Shown here piece by piece: positions 1 through 8,819 of a stretch of DNA of 37,732 nt. The position numbers and the translations under genes were made by a program. The first letter of the stretch is position 1. The number at the start of each line of letters is the position of its first letter. Source of the stretch: Rubrivivax sp. (GTDB lineage Bacteria > Pseudomonadota > Gammaproteobacteria > Burkholderiales > Burkholderiaceae_C); assembly GCA_030653505.1 (NCBI GenBank), contig JAURZK010000031.1, positions 1 to 37,732 of the forward strand. Direction: 5' to 3'. The notes under the pieces are model-generated. The model made no database searches. It saw only the letters and a program-made list of their open reading frames with translations, and had not been told where the DNA came from.

Positions 1-122
1 CGGGCGGGGCGCGGCGGGCGTGTGAAGCGCCGAGGAGCGCAGGGTTCATGGCCCGCGAGCGCAGCGAGCCTCGTAAACACTTCTGGCGCATCCTGTTTGA
101 GCGCAGTGAGCGCAGCGAACGA
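1..122. other. Gene-free left edge with short GAGCGCAGCGA-type iterations
   Basis: No gene is supported here. The stretch holds several imperfect copies of AGCGCAGCGA/AGCGCAGTGA (near 57-68, 101-112 and 109-120). These run directly into the 158-bp repeat at 123. The open frames across this stretch have repetitive RSERSERSE translations and look like by-products of the repeat. Bases 281-297 are an unremarkable spacer before the permease stop codon. Confidence 0.6.
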
Positions 123-280
123 AGCGAGTTATGCGCCGGGCCATGGACCCGAGCACCGCAGGGCAGCCTGAGCGCAGCGAAGGCCGCTTCAGTCGCCCGC
201 CGCGCCCCGCCCGGACAGCCCTTTGCCGCCACCACAGTCAACGCGCCGAAGCAGACGTTCACGAACGTCCGCAACGGGCC
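123..280 (+). repeat. 158-bp dispersed repeat, left copy
   Basis: This copy matches 37575-37732 read on the minus strand, almost without gaps. Shared blocks are the opening AGCGAGTTATGCG, an identical 18-base block CGCAGGGCAGCCTGAGCG, then AGCGAAGGCCGC, CAGTCG, CGAAGCAGAC and the closing GCAACGGGCC. Both copies are 158 bases long. The bases between the blocks differ, so this is a diverged family and not a recent duplication. It lies just downstream of the stop of the minus-strand permease. Short translations through it (AGQPERSEGR) are possible in both copies, but I see no gene-like start or codon pattern. Its function is unknown. Confidence 0.75.
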
Positions 281-297
281 GACAGCAGAAAAGGCCG

Positions 298-1332
298 TCA
301 CCGCGTATCCCGCGTACGCGGGTCAAGCAACCGGTACAGCAGATCACTCAGCAGGTTCAGCGCGATGAACACCGTGCCGACGACGATCGTCCCGCCCAGC
401 ACCGCATTCATGTCGGCGTTCTGCAGGGAGTTGGTGATGTACAGGCCCAGCCCCGGCCAGGCGAACACGGTCTCGGTCAGCACGCTGCCTTCCAGCAGCC
501 CGGCGTAGGACAGCGCGATGACCGTGACCAGCGGCACCATCGCGTTGCGCAATGCGTGCCGCCAGATGATGCGCGTCTCGCTCAGTCCCTTGGCACGTGC
601 GGCGACGATGTACTCCTGCGCCAGTTCGTTGAGCATGAAACTGCGCGTCATGCGGCTGATATAGGCCAGCGAGAAGTAGCCCAGCAGGCTTGCCGGCAGC
701 ACCAGGTGGCTGAGTGCGTTGCGGAAGGCCTCCCACTCACCCGCGATGGCCGCGTCCACCAGCAGCAGCCCACTGACACGTTCGACGCTGTACTCGTAGG
801 CCACGTCGATGCGCCCCGGCCCGCCGACCCAGCCGAGCTTGGCGTAGAACAGCACCAGTGCCATCAGGCCGAGCCAGAAGATGGGCACCGAGTAACCCAC
901 CAGGCCCATGATGCGCACGGCATGGTCGACCGCACCGCCGCGCCGCACCGCCGCCCACACGCCCAGCGGCACGCCGAAGCCGGCGCCGATGAGGATGCCG
1001 CAGGTGGCCAGTTCCAGCGTCGCGGGGAAGGTCTTCTTGACGTCGTCCCACACCGGGTTGGACGTCAGCACCGAGTTGCCGAAATCACCCTGCAGCGCCT
1101 TGCCGACATAACGCACGAACTGCACGGGCAAAGGCTGGTTCAGGCCCATCTCCTCGCGCACACGTTCGATCACGTGTTCTGGTGCACGGTCGCCGACGAT
1201 GGCCAGCACCGGGTCGACCGGGATCACGCGGCCGATGAAGAAGGTGACGGCCAGCAGCCCCAGGTAGGTCAGTGCGATGACGACGGCGAAGCGGCCGCTG
1301 GCAGCCGCCCAGCGCAGGGCACGTCCGTTCAC
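298..1332 (-). CDS. Oligopeptide/dipeptide-type ABC transporter permease (DppB/OppB family)
   Basis: A 344-residue inner-membrane permease of the binding-protein-dependent transport family. It has an N-terminal membrane helix, a periplasmic stretch, then about five hydrophobic segments. The EAA-type cytoplasmic loop is visible near the C-terminus (YIVAARAKGLSETRIIWRHALRN). Such subunits form half of a heterodimeric channel with a DppC-like partner. Translation starts at GTG (1330-1332), preceded by AAGGCGAGG eight bases upstream. It lies 28 bp after the binding-protein gene, so the two are probably co-transcribed. The partner permease and ATPases do not follow: the next 297 bases are repeat DNA up to the window edge. 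Substrate cannot be read from the sequence. Confidence 0.9.
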   Translation of the reverse strand: MNGRALRWAAASGRFAVVIALTYLGLLAVTFFIGRVIPVDPVLAIVGDRAPEHVIERVREEMGLNQPLPVQFVRYVGKALQGDFGNSVLTSNPVWDDVKKTFPATLELATCGILIGAGFGVPLGVWAAVRRGGAVDHAVRIMGLVGYSVPIFWLGLMALVLFYAKLGWVGGPGRIDVAYEYSVERVSGLLLVDAAIAGEWEAFRNALSHLVLPASLLGYFSLAYISRMTRSFMLNELAQEYIVAARAKGLSETRIIWRHALRNAMVPLVTVIALSYAGLLEGSVLTETVFAWPGLGLYITNSLQNADMNAVLGGTIVVGTVFIALNLLSDLLYRLLDPRTRDTR

Positions 1333-1360
1333 CGGCGTGCCCTCGCCTTGCGACGCGGCA

Positions 1361-2998
1361 TCAGCGTTTCGACACCGCGTGCACGTAGGTCGAATCCGAG
1401 GTGGGCCCGATCTTCAGCCCGCTGACGTTGCTGCGGTAGGCCGCCACCTCGGTCTGCTGGTAGAGCATGACGAAGGGGCTGCTCTTGCGGAACTCGGCCT
1501 GGATGTCCTGGTACATCTTCGCGCGCTTGGCGCCGTCGCGTTCCAGCGCTGCGGCATCGGCGAGCTTCGTCAGTTCGGGGATGGCCCAGGCGTTGCGCCA
1601 GGCCAGGGGTTTGCTCTTCGCGTCGTCGCCGTTGTCGGGGTTGCGCGAGAACGTGTCCGCGTTGGTGTGCGGGTCCCAGTAGTCGGCGCCCCACTGGCCG
1701 ATGTAGATGTCGTGCGTGCGCGCGCGGTACTTGGTCAGCGTCTGCTTGCCGTCGCCGGGCAGGATCTCCATCTCGATGCCGGCGCGCTTCAGGGTCTGCT
1801 GTACGGCCTCGGTGATGCCCTGCACCGGCTGCACGTTGCGCATGTCCACCGTCACCTTGAAGCCGTTCGGATGCCCGGCCTTGGCCAGCAGCGCCTTGGC
1901 CTTGGCCACGTCGAGCTTGTAGGGCTTGTCCTTGGCCGCGCCCAGCAGACCGATGGGCAGGAAGTTCTGGTGCACGACGCCGATGTTCTTGATGAGCGTG
2001 TTGCCGATGGCGTCGTAGTCCACCAGCCACTTGAAGGCCTCGCGCACCTCGGGCTTGGCCAGGATGGGGTTCTTCTGGTTCAGGCTGAAGTAATAGACCG
2101 TGCCCTTGGGCGTGGCGGTGGTCTTCACGTCCTTGTTGGCGGCCAGCGCGTCCAGGTCCTGCGGCGTGAGGTTGCGCGCGATGTCGGCGTCGCCCTTCTC
2201 CAGCAGCAGGCGCTGGGTGGCGCTTTCCTTGATGTGGCGGTAGATCACGCGGCCCAGTTTGGCCTTCGGGCCCCAGTAGTTGTCGTTGCGCTCGAGTGCC
2301 ACGATCTCGTTGGCGCGCCACTCGCGGATCTTCATCGGCCCGCTGCCGGCATAACCCGTCTTCAGCCAGCCCGTGCCGAGGTCGCCAACGCCGTCCTTCT
2401 GCAGTTCCTTGCTCAGCACCAGCTTCTTGTCGACCACCGCCGCGATGTTGGCGGTGAGGCAGTTGTAGACCAGCGTCGGCGCGTAGGCCTTGTCGGTCTC
2501 GATCGTCAGCGTCAGCGGGCCGGTCTGCTTCACGCGCTCGGCCACGTTGGCCTTGCTCAGCCCGAACTGCGTGAGGATGAAGGCCGGCGTCTTGTCCAGC
2601 AGCACGGCGCGCTGCAGGCTGAAGACCACGTCTTCGGCCGTCAGCGCGTTGCCGCTGGCGAACTTGACGCCCGGGCGCAGTTCGAAGCTGTAGGTCTTGC
2701 CGTCGGCGCTGACGCTCCACTTCACCGCCAGGTCAGGCAGCAGCTTGGAAGGATCGTTGACGTCGTAGCGCAGCAGGCGGTCGTAACCGTTGCCCATCAG
2801 CTCGCCGGCGCTGATCTCGAAGGCTTCCGCCGGGTCGAGGCTGATGATGTCGTCGAAAGCCAGCGCCACGACGAGCGTGTCTTTCGGCGTCGCGGCGTGC
2901 AGTGGCAGCGGGGCCGTCGTCAAGGCCGTGGACAGCAGCGTGGCGGCAGCGGCTCCGGCCAGCGTGCGGCGAGTAAACGTGGGCAGGTTCGGTGTCAA
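1361..2998 (-). CDS. Periplasmic substrate-binding protein of a peptide-type ABC transporter (SBP_bac_5 family)
   Basis: 545 residues, usual size for cluster-C (DppA/OppA/NikA-like) solute-binding proteins that deliver peptides, nickel or opines to the permease. The mature part shows the family pattern, with a LDPAEAFE region near the N-terminus, LRPGVKFASG, and a C-terminal YIGQWGADYWDPH segment. I place the start at TTG 2998 because GGAG stands seven bases upstream. That start gives a clean export signal (FTRRTLAGAAAATLL, cleavage after LHA); the paired arginines hint at Tat export. A longer reading from ATG 3091 adds a non-signal-like tail and is less likely. The stop overlaps an out-of-frame ATG just before the permease. 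Substrate unknown. Confidence 0.88.
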   Translation of the reverse strand: MTPNLPTFTRRTLAGAAAATLLSTALTTAPLPLHAATPKDTLVVALAFDDIISLDPAEAFEISAGELMGNGYDRLLRYDVNDPSKLLPDLAVKWSVSADGKTYSFELRPGVKFASGNALTAEDVVFSLQRAVLLDKTPAFILTQFGLSKANVAERVKQTGPLTLTIETDKAYAPTLVYNCLTANIAAVVDKKLVLSKELQKDGVGDLGTGWLKTGYAGSGPMKIREWRANEIVALERNDNYWGPKAKLGRVIYRHIKESATQRLLLEKGDADIARNLTPQDLDALAANKDVKTTATPKGTVYYFSLNQKNPILAKPEVREAFKWLVDYDAIGNTLIKNIGVVHQNFLPIGLLGAAKDKPYKLDVAKAKALLAKAGHPNGFKVTVDMRNVQPVQGITEAVQQTLKRAGIEMEILPGDGKQTLTKYRARTHDIYIGQWGADYWDPHTNADTFSRNPDNGDDAKSKPLAWRNAWAIPELTKLADAAALERDGAKRAKMYQDIQAEFRKSSPFVMLYQQTEVAAYRSNVSGLKIGPTSDSTYVHAVSKR

Positions 2999-3162
2999 GG
3001 TCTTTCTCCGGTTTGACGGGCATGACGCTCGGCGGCAGACGCCTTGCGTCACGCGAGGTGCCCATGCTAGCCGGGAACCTACACCCACCACCCGGCGCCT
3101 GCGCCGGCGCCGGCAGCGATCGCCGCCCGCTCCCGCCTGCCCGAGCGCCGACCCTCAGCCCG
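2999..3162. other. Intergenic spacer upstream of the binding-protein gene
   Basis: No gene is seen in these 164 bases. They should hold the promoter of the binding protein/permease pair and the 3' end of the outer-membrane protein transcript. I could not pick out convincing -35/-10 boxes in this GC-rich stretch. Confidence 0.4.
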
Positions 3163-4077
3163 TCACAGCTTCCACAGCAGCTCGACGCCGTAGCCCAGGC
3201 CACTGAGCCGGCTGCGCGGCATCTCCAGGTTGCTGCCCAGGGTCTGCGCGCTGCGCCGCACCTGCGACCAGCTGGCCCAGCCGCCGGCGTGGATCTTGTC
3301 GCTGAGGGCCCAGCTGTACCGGCCCTCGACGCCGAAGTCGACACCCCGCTTGGCGTCGAAGGTCGACAGCGGCGCCGTCGTGTTGGTCAGCCGCCGCCAG
3401 ACCGGCACGCCCACCAGAGCGCGCAGGCTGTAGTGGTTGGCCTGGCCACGAACCTGCTCCGATTCGAGACCGACGCCGACGTTGAGCACCAGCTCGGCGA
3501 CCGACTCCTCCACGGTGGTGTCGCCGGGCGTGGCCACCGCGTTATCGGGGCCTGGCGTGAAGGCGAAGCGCTTGAAGGACTGCGTGCGCAGGGCCGCGCC
3601 GCCGACGCCGAACCAGGGCCCGCGCAACCGGTACAGGCCCAGCACCTGGGTCTTGGACTGCTGCAGACTGAAGCCGTTGCGCTGCAGCACCGGGCTGGTC
3701 AGGACAGTGCCGTTGAAGCTGGCGGCGGTGGCGTTCCAGACCTCGCTGGACCGGTCGGGATAGAAGGTGGTCTCGTTGTCGAGAGACATCAGCAGGCGGT
3801 CGTTCAGCGCGTAGAGCGCACCGCTGACGAGCATCGGGCTGGCGCCGCGCGCCTCGCTGCGGAAGGGCAGGAAGCTGCCCGTTTCGGTGTAGCGCACTTG
3901 CTGGCGGGCCACGCCCATGAAGTAGGAGAAACCTCGATCGGCTTCAGGTGTCTCGGCGGCGTGCGCCGCGGCATGGGGCAGAGCCACGCCGATTGCGACG
4001 GCGCCGACCGTGAGGGCGGCATGGAGCGCACGCGCGACGCGCGCGCCGTGCGTCCCGCGCCTGGATGGGCAGGTCAT
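3163..4077 (-). CDS. Putative outer-membrane beta-barrel protein, function unknown
   Basis: 304 residues with a long N-region and signal peptide ending around AAAHA. The rest consists of alternating short amphipathic strands (for example FGVGGAALRTQ, YSLRALVGVPVWRRL, FGVEGRYSWALS) and ends in YGVELLWKL. This resembles a small outer-membrane barrel, although the last residue is Leu rather than the usual Phe. AAGGA six bases before the ATG at 4077 supports the start. It lies downstream of the lipoprotein gene on the same strand with a 95-bp gap containing a strong hairpin, so co-expression at a lower level is possible. I do not recognise a named family. Export is well supported; the barrel is inference. 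Confidence 0.7.
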   Translation of the reverse strand: MTCPSRRGTHGARVARALHAALTVGAVAIGVALPHAAAHAAETPEADRGFSYFMGVARQQVRYTETGSFLPFRSEARGASPMLVSGALYALNDRLLMSLDNETTFYPDRSSEVWNATAASFNGTVLTSPVLQRNGFSLQQSKTQVLGLYRLRGPWFGVGGAALRTQSFKRFAFTPGPDNAVATPGDTTVEESVAELVLNVGVGLESEQVRGQANHYSLRALVGVPVWRRLTNTTAPLSTFDAKRGVDFGVEGRYSWALSDKIHAGGWASWSQVRRSAQTLGSNLEMPRSRLSGLGYGVELLWKL

Positions 4078-4128
4078 GGTTTTTTCCTTGTGGACAGAAG
4101 CACAGGCCGCCCGGGCGTTGTGGCGGTG

Positions 4129-4158
4129 TCGCGGGGTCGCACTCAGTCGACCCCGCGA
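4129..4158 (-). terminator. Perfect 11-bp stem-loop between lipoprotein and outer-membrane protein genes
   Basis: TCGCGGGGTCG at 4129-4139 pairs perfectly with CGACCCCGCGA at 4148-4158 across an 8-base loop. On the transcribed minus strand it begins 14 bases after the lipoprotein stop. No T-run follows, so it could be a partial terminator, an mRNA-stabilising 3' hairpin or a protein site. Confidence 0.6.
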
Positions 4159-4172
4159 GCGGCGCGACGGAG

Positions 4173-5888
4173 TCAGTTCCCCGGCTTGCCAACCGAGATG
4201 TTGAAGAACGACTGCGACGGCGGCATGGTCAGGCCGACGCTGAGCGACAGCGTGATGCCCATGCCCTGCAACGGAATCTGCGCCGTCTGTGCGCAGTTGG
4301 TGGGCGACCCGTTGGTCGTGCAGCTGTTGGCGGCACGGTAGCGCAGGCCATCACGCGGCTTGTCGAAGCCCAGCGTGTCGACGCGACTGTCAGATGCACG
4401 CATGCGGGTCACCGACCGGGTCGCCGCGTCGACGGCGGTCACGGTGGACGACTGGTCGACCCACAGGTCGACGGTGTCGTTGCCGCGCAGGGACAGTTCG
4501 CGGAACTGGGAGACAGCCCCGACCGTCGGCAGCGCGCCCACCGACTGCTTGGGCGTGCCGACCAGTGTGCTGCCGTCTTCATTCATCGCGCCGACGAAGA
4601 CCGGCCGGCCCGCGGCGTTCTTGAACAGGAAGAAGCGACCGACGACTGTGCCTTGATCAACCAGGTTGAAGCCGCCATCGGTCGCACTGACCGTGATCGT
4701 GCCGGCGTTGCCGGGTTCGACGACGCAGGCGGACAGGCCCTCGCAGGCCGACAGGGATGTGATCGCGCCGCTGCTGTTGAGGGTGATCTCCAGTGTCTCG
4801 GCGTAGACGTCGGTCAGCGACGTGCCGCTGGCGCTCTGCCAGATCGCCACGTTCCAGGTGCCTGCGAAGTCGGCCACCGGCAGCGACTGCTCGGGCAGCC
4901 CGACGGTGACGTTGACATCGGCCGCATTGGTCTTCGACTGGCTCTGCACCATCAGCACGCCGGCCGATGAGACCACGACGGTGGTCCTCTCCTGGGCATC
5001 CTCGGTCGTGAACTTGCAGCTGCCCGCGTCAGTGAACGTAACCACGCTGCCGTCGAACAGCGTCGCCTTCAGCGTCGCCGCGTTCAGGTCCAGCACATGG
5101 GCACGCCACAGCGGGTCGGGCTCGGACGGGTTGATCATGCGGTACTTGCCGCTGCGCAACCAGGCGCAGCCGCCGGCCACGGGCTGCAGGATCGTCGCCA
5201 CCGGGGCGCTGGAGGTCGGGTTGGCGACCAACGCCGTGCTCAACTGGGCCAGCGTGGTCTGCGCCGCGGTCAGCGCAGCGCCCAGGGCGTCGATCTTCTG
5301 GTCGAGGGCGTTGCCGGCCGTGCCGGCGCTGGCCGCCACCAGCGTGTCGCTGATCGGGTTCACGCCGCTCAGGTCGATCGTCACGCTGGCAAGCGCGGTG
5401 CGCACGCTGGCGATCGCCTGCGTCACGGCAGCGGCATTCGGCGCCGAGGCGGCTGCGTAGCCACTGAAGAAAGTTGCCGGCGCGGTGGCTGCGGCGCTGG
5501 CCACCACCAGTTCGGTCAGCGGCGTGATGTTGACGTTGAAGCTGCCGGTGTTCTCGGTGCCTGCGCGCAGCGAATGCAGCACCGTGCCGTCGGTGCCGGT
5601 GACCTGGAAGGCGCAGGGCAGGCTGGCGCTGGTGATGGCTACCGTGTAGGCGCCGCTGACACTGGTCGTGGCGCTGCCGCTGCCGCCTGCGCACTTGATG
5701 TTGACGGCTGCGCCGGCCAGCGCCGCGCCGCGCGCCGCGATGCCGGTCAGCGTGACCGAGGTGGCCGGCGGTGGAGGCGTGGGTGTGGGGGCAGGTGCCG
5801 CGGTGTCGGCGCCGCCGCCTCCTCCGCAAGCGGTCAGGGTGGCGGCCAAGGCCACCGCGAAGCTCAGCACTGACAGTGATTTGGACAT
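4173..5888 (-). CDS. Large surface or periplasmic lipoprotein, function unknown
   Basis: 571 residues. The N-terminus is a lipoprotein signal with lipobox L-T-A-C (acylated Cys21), followed by GGGGG and a Pro/Thr linker. Next comes a carboxypeptidase-regulatory or Ig-like beta domain (about residues 45-120, with a Cys pair and the SVSGAYTVAI turn). A helical Ala-rich region (about 130-230) and a long beta-rich C-terminal part follow. Start ATG 5888 is chosen because it places the signal peptide at the N-terminus; the frame stays open upstream to 6128 but without a sensible leader. Burkholderiales genomes hold many lipoproteins of this build with no assigned role. It may pair with the barrel protein downstream. 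Confidence 0.8.
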   Translation of the reverse strand: MSKSLSVLSFAVALAATLTACGGGGGADTAAPAPTPTPPPPATSVTLTGIAARGAALAGAAVNIKCAGGSGSATTSVSGAYTVAITSASLPCAFQVTGTDGTVLHSLRAGTENTGSFNVNITPLTELVVASAAATAPATFFSGYAAASAPNAAAVTQAIASVRTALASVTIDLSGVNPISDTLVAASAGTAGNALDQKIDALGAALTAAQTTLAQLSTALVANPTSSAPVATILQPVAGGCAWLRSGKYRMINPSEPDPLWRAHVLDLNAATLKATLFDGSVVTFTDAGSCKFTTEDAQERTTVVVSSAGVLMVQSQSKTNAADVNVTVGLPEQSLPVADFAGTWNVAIWQSASGTSLTDVYAETLEITLNSSGAITSLSACEGLSACVVEPGNAGTITVSATDGGFNLVDQGTVVGRFFLFKNAAGRPVFVGAMNEDGSTLVGTPKQSVGALPTVGAVSQFRELSLRGNDTVDLWVDQSSTVTAVDAATRSVTRMRASDSRVDTLGFDKPRDGLRYRAANSCTTNGSPTNCAQTAQIPLQGMGITLSLSVGLTMPPSQSFFNISVGKPGN

Positions 5889-6132
5889 GCGGTCTCTTTT
5901 CTTGCCATGGATCCGTCGACGATGCCCGTCGTGGCGCGCAGCCCTAGCCACGCGAGGCGGATTCTTTCCGGCGCCCTTCCGCCGCGCATACCCAACAGTG
6001 AGGAGCCGACAGGAGCGCGATAGCGTGGTGCAGGCACCGGCGGCCGCGGCGGCAGGCCATGCCTGATCGTGAAGATCGCGCAAACGTGCAGGAGTGCGCA
6101 GAACGCGCAGGACGCAAAGGGGCGGCATGCAC

Positions 6133-6155
6133 CGGCGGCCACCGGTCGGCCGCCG
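6133..6155 (-). terminator. GC-rich hairpin after the regulator gene
   Basis: CGGCGGCC (6133-6140) pairs with GGCCGCCG (6148-6155) across a 7-base loop, three bases after the minus-strand stop of the regulator. No T-run follows, so it is a terminator-like or 3'-protecting hairpin. The rest of the 5889-6158 spacer holds no gene I can support. Confidence 0.5.
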
Positions 6156-6158
6156 CGC

Positions 6159-8819
6159 CTAGACCAGCAGCCCCAACTGGCGCGCCTCGTAGACGGCTTC
6201 TGTCTTGTTGTGCACCTCGAGCTTGGCGTAGACATTGCGAGCGTGGGTGCGCACCGTCGACAGCGAGAGCCCCAGGAACCCAGCCGCGTCGGTGTAGTTG
6301 AAGCCGCGCGCCACCAGATCGAGCAGTTCCATTTCGCGCGGCGTCAGCAGCCCGCCTCCGGCGGCCCTGGCCACCGGCTGGGCGGGCGCTGCAGGCACCG
6401 GGGCGGCCAACCAGGCCCGCACCTCTGACGTCACCGCGGCCAGGGTCAGGCTGCGCCCGTTCTGGTAGTGCAGCGCATAGACAGGCTCACCCAGCTGCTG
6501 CCGCGGCTTGTCCTCCCAGCGCGCCAGACAGGCCGCCGTGGCTGCCACCTGCGCGCCGATCTCTTCGCAGTAGCTGTCCAGCGCCCCCTGCACACGCGCG
6601 GCCAGCGCCCAGTGACCGCAGGCGGCGGAAAGGCGGGCGGCCACGCTCAGGTTTTGCTCGGCACGGTGGTGCACACCCGCCGACTCGCCATGGCGGTAGG
6701 CCTCGGCAAGCGCCGCCCGGGCATGCGCCATGCGGCCCATCACCGCATGCAGCGCCGCCATGTTGCGCGCCGGCAGCCCCAGGTTGGCCACGTTGCCGTG
6801 GCGCTGCATCTCGTCGTGGGCCAGCTCGAAGGTCTGCAGCGCCGCTTCGAAGGCCCCTTCCTCGCGCTGCTGTTCGCCCAGGCCCAGCAAGGTGATGCCC
6901 CTCAGGTAGGTGTCACCCAGCTCCCGGGCCAGGTGCAGCGCTTCCTCGGTGCTGGCCCGGGCGCCGGGCAGGTTGGCCTGGCGCAACTGCACCGCTCGGC
7001 ACAGATCCAGCACGACCACCAGCAACTTGCGGTCGTCGAGCGCGCGGGCCGCCGTGGTGGCTTCTTGCACCAGGGCCCAGGCCTGGCCCAGGTGGCCGCT
7101 GAAGTGCCACAACTGGGCCATGCCGAACACCGCCAGCGCGCGCCCGCGCGAGACCGGCGCAGGCGTGGTGCGAGCCAGGGCCACGGCGAAGAACTGCCGC
7201 CCGCGCGCGTACTGGCCGCTGACGATCCAGAAACGACGCATCGCATTCGCGAGCTCGATGCCGAGTGCCCCATGGTGATCGGTGGCGTCGCATCCGAGCT
7301 GGGCCGCATCCAGGTTTGCATGTTCCTCATGCAACGTGGCCATCGCCTGCTGCACCGCACGGCCGGCCAGCGCCTCGTTCTGCGCCTGCGCCTGGCGCAG
7401 GAAGTGGTCGAGGTGCCGGCGCGCAAGTCCGGCTGCGGTGCCTGCCTCCTGTGCGCGGTCGCGCGCGAAGTGACGCACGGTCTCCAGCAGGCGATAGCGT
7501 GGCTGCGGATACTGGCGTTCAACGAGCAGCAGCGACTTGTCGACCAGCGTGTGCAGCATGTCGCCGACCTCGACCTCGTCGCTCCGGCCGGCCACCGCAG
7601 CCGCAGCGGCCAGGGTGCAGCCACCGGCAAAGACCGACAGGCTCTGCAGCAGGTCCTGCTCGCCCGGGCTCAGTTGTTCATAGCTCCACAGCAACGTCCC
7701 CAGCAGCGTCTGGTGGCGCGTGGGCAGCTTGCTGGACCTGGTCAGCAGGCGGAAACGCAGGTCCAGCTTGCCTGCGATCTGCGCGACCGTCATCGTCCGC
7801 ACGCGCGCAGCGGCCAACTCCAGCGCCAGCGGGATGCCGTCCAGCTGGCGGCAGATCTCCACCACGTCGGCGGCGTTGTCGGCGTCCAGTTCGAACTCCG
7901 CGGCAGCCTGCCTGGCGTGGCTGACGAAGAGGTCGATGGCCTCGAAGCCGAGCAGCTCGCGCAACCCTTCACCTCCGACTGGCGCAAGCGAAGGCGCAGG
8001 CACGCGCATCGTGCGCGCGATCACGATCTCTTCGCCCGGCACACCCAGGCTCACCCGGCTGGTGGCCAGGATGTGCAACCGTGGCGCCGCATTCAGCAGC
8101 CGCTCGGCCAGTTCGGCGCAGCTGCCGACGATGTGCTCGCAGTTGTCGAGCACCAGCAGGCAATGCTGGTCCACCAGGTGGCGCAGCATGGCCTGATCGG
8201 CGTCGACCGCCGTGTCCTCGCGCAGGCCGAGCGCCGTGGCCACGGTGCGGGACAGATCCCTGGACGTCAAGAGCGGTGCCAGGTCGGCAAAGCAGACGCC
8301 GTCGCTAAACGAGGCCGCGGCTTCGCGTGCGACCTCGATCGCCAGCCGGGTCTTGCCGCTGCCGCCCATGCCCGTCAATGTCAGCAGCCGCGTACGCTGC
8401 AGGCGCTGGACCAGGCCCGCACGTTCAGCCTCGAAACCGATGTAGCGGTTCAGTGCATGCGGCAGTGCAGGCCGGGGCGAAACATCGACCGTGGTGCCAC
8501 TGCGCGGCGGCGTGGTGTGTGTTTGCACCACGGGCAGACAGAAGCGATAGCCCTGGCGTGCCACGGTCGCGATCGCGTCGGCGCCCAGCACCTTGCGCAC
8601 ATTGGCGATCTGCACCGCGAGGTTGTTGTCATCGACCGCAGCGTCGGGCCAGATGGCGTCGAGCAGGTGACGTCTGCCCAGCAGTTCGCCCTGGCTCTGC
8701 ACAAGCAGCTTGAGCAATTCGATGGCGCGCGAGCCCAGGCGGCATGGCAGGCCTGCGACGGTCAACAGATGTCTATCGGGCCAGAAGGTGGCCTCACCAA
8801 ACCGGAACATCCGATCCAT
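6159..8819 (-). CDS. Transcriptional regulator with N-terminal winged helix, NB-ARC/AAA-type ATPase, TPR-like region and C-terminal LuxR helix-turn-helix
   Basis: 886 residues. Residues about 5-95 are an OmpR/CadC-type winged helix (LLDAIWPDAAVDDNNLAVQI, then VRKVLGADAI and VARQGYRF). An STAND-type ATPase follows, with Walker A GMGGSGKT at 150-157, Walker B LLVLDNCEH at 221-229 and the GIPLALELAAARV motif near 355. A helical TPR-like region spans about 470-780. The last 66 residues are a LuxR/GerE helix-turn-helix (LTPREMELLDLVARG, then STVRTHARNVYAKL). STAND regulators usually carry one DNA-binding domain; here both ends have one. GGAG eight bases before ATG 8819 supports the start. The inducer and targets cannot be read. 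It lies upstream, on the same strand, of the lipoprotein gene, which it might control. Confidence 0.88.
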   Translation of the reverse strand: MDRMFRFGEATFWPDRHLLTVAGLPCRLGSRAIELLKLLVQSQGELLGRRHLLDAIWPDAAVDDNNLAVQIANVRKVLGADAIATVARQGYRFCLPVVQTHTTPPRSGTTVDVSPRPALPHALNRYIGFEAERAGLVQRLQRTRLLTLTGMGGSGKTRLAIEVAREAAASFSDGVCFADLAPLLTSRDLSRTVATALGLREDTAVDADQAMLRHLVDQHCLLVLDNCEHIVGSCAELAERLLNAAPRLHILATSRVSLGVPGEEIVIARTMRVPAPSLAPVGGEGLRELLGFEAIDLFVSHARQAAAEFELDADNAADVVEICRQLDGIPLALELAAARVRTMTVAQIAGKLDLRFRLLTRSSKLPTRHQTLLGTLLWSYEQLSPGEQDLLQSLSVFAGGCTLAAAAAVAGRSDEVEVGDMLHTLVDKSLLLVERQYPQPRYRLLETVRHFARDRAQEAGTAAGLARRHLDHFLRQAQAQNEALAGRAVQQAMATLHEEHANLDAAQLGCDATDHHGALGIELANAMRRFWIVSGQYARGRQFFAVALARTTPAPVSRGRALAVFGMAQLWHFSGHLGQAWALVQEATTAARALDDRKLLVVVLDLCRAVQLRQANLPGARASTEEALHLARELGDTYLRGITLLGLGEQQREEGAFEAALQTFELAHDEMQRHGNVANLGLPARNMAALHAVMGRMAHARAALAEAYRHGESAGVHHRAEQNLSVAARLSAACGHWALAARVQGALDSYCEEIGAQVAATAACLARWEDKPRQQLGEPVYALHYQNGRSLTLAAVTSEVRAWLAAPVPAAPAQPVARAAGGGLLTPREMELLDLVARGFNYTDAAGFLGLSLSTVRTHARNVYAKLEVHNKTEAVYEARQLGLLV

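Noticed and set aside
131..508. Small proteins read through the edge repeats (AGQPERSEGR)
   Set aside because: The match between the copies is blockwise at the DNA level, with different flanking residues, and there is no ribosome site or stable frame length.
223..3016. Long plus-strand frames opposite the permease and binding protein
   Set aside because: They are composed of His/Arg/Gln/Val-rich shadow sequence and the minus-strand proteins have clear family motifs.
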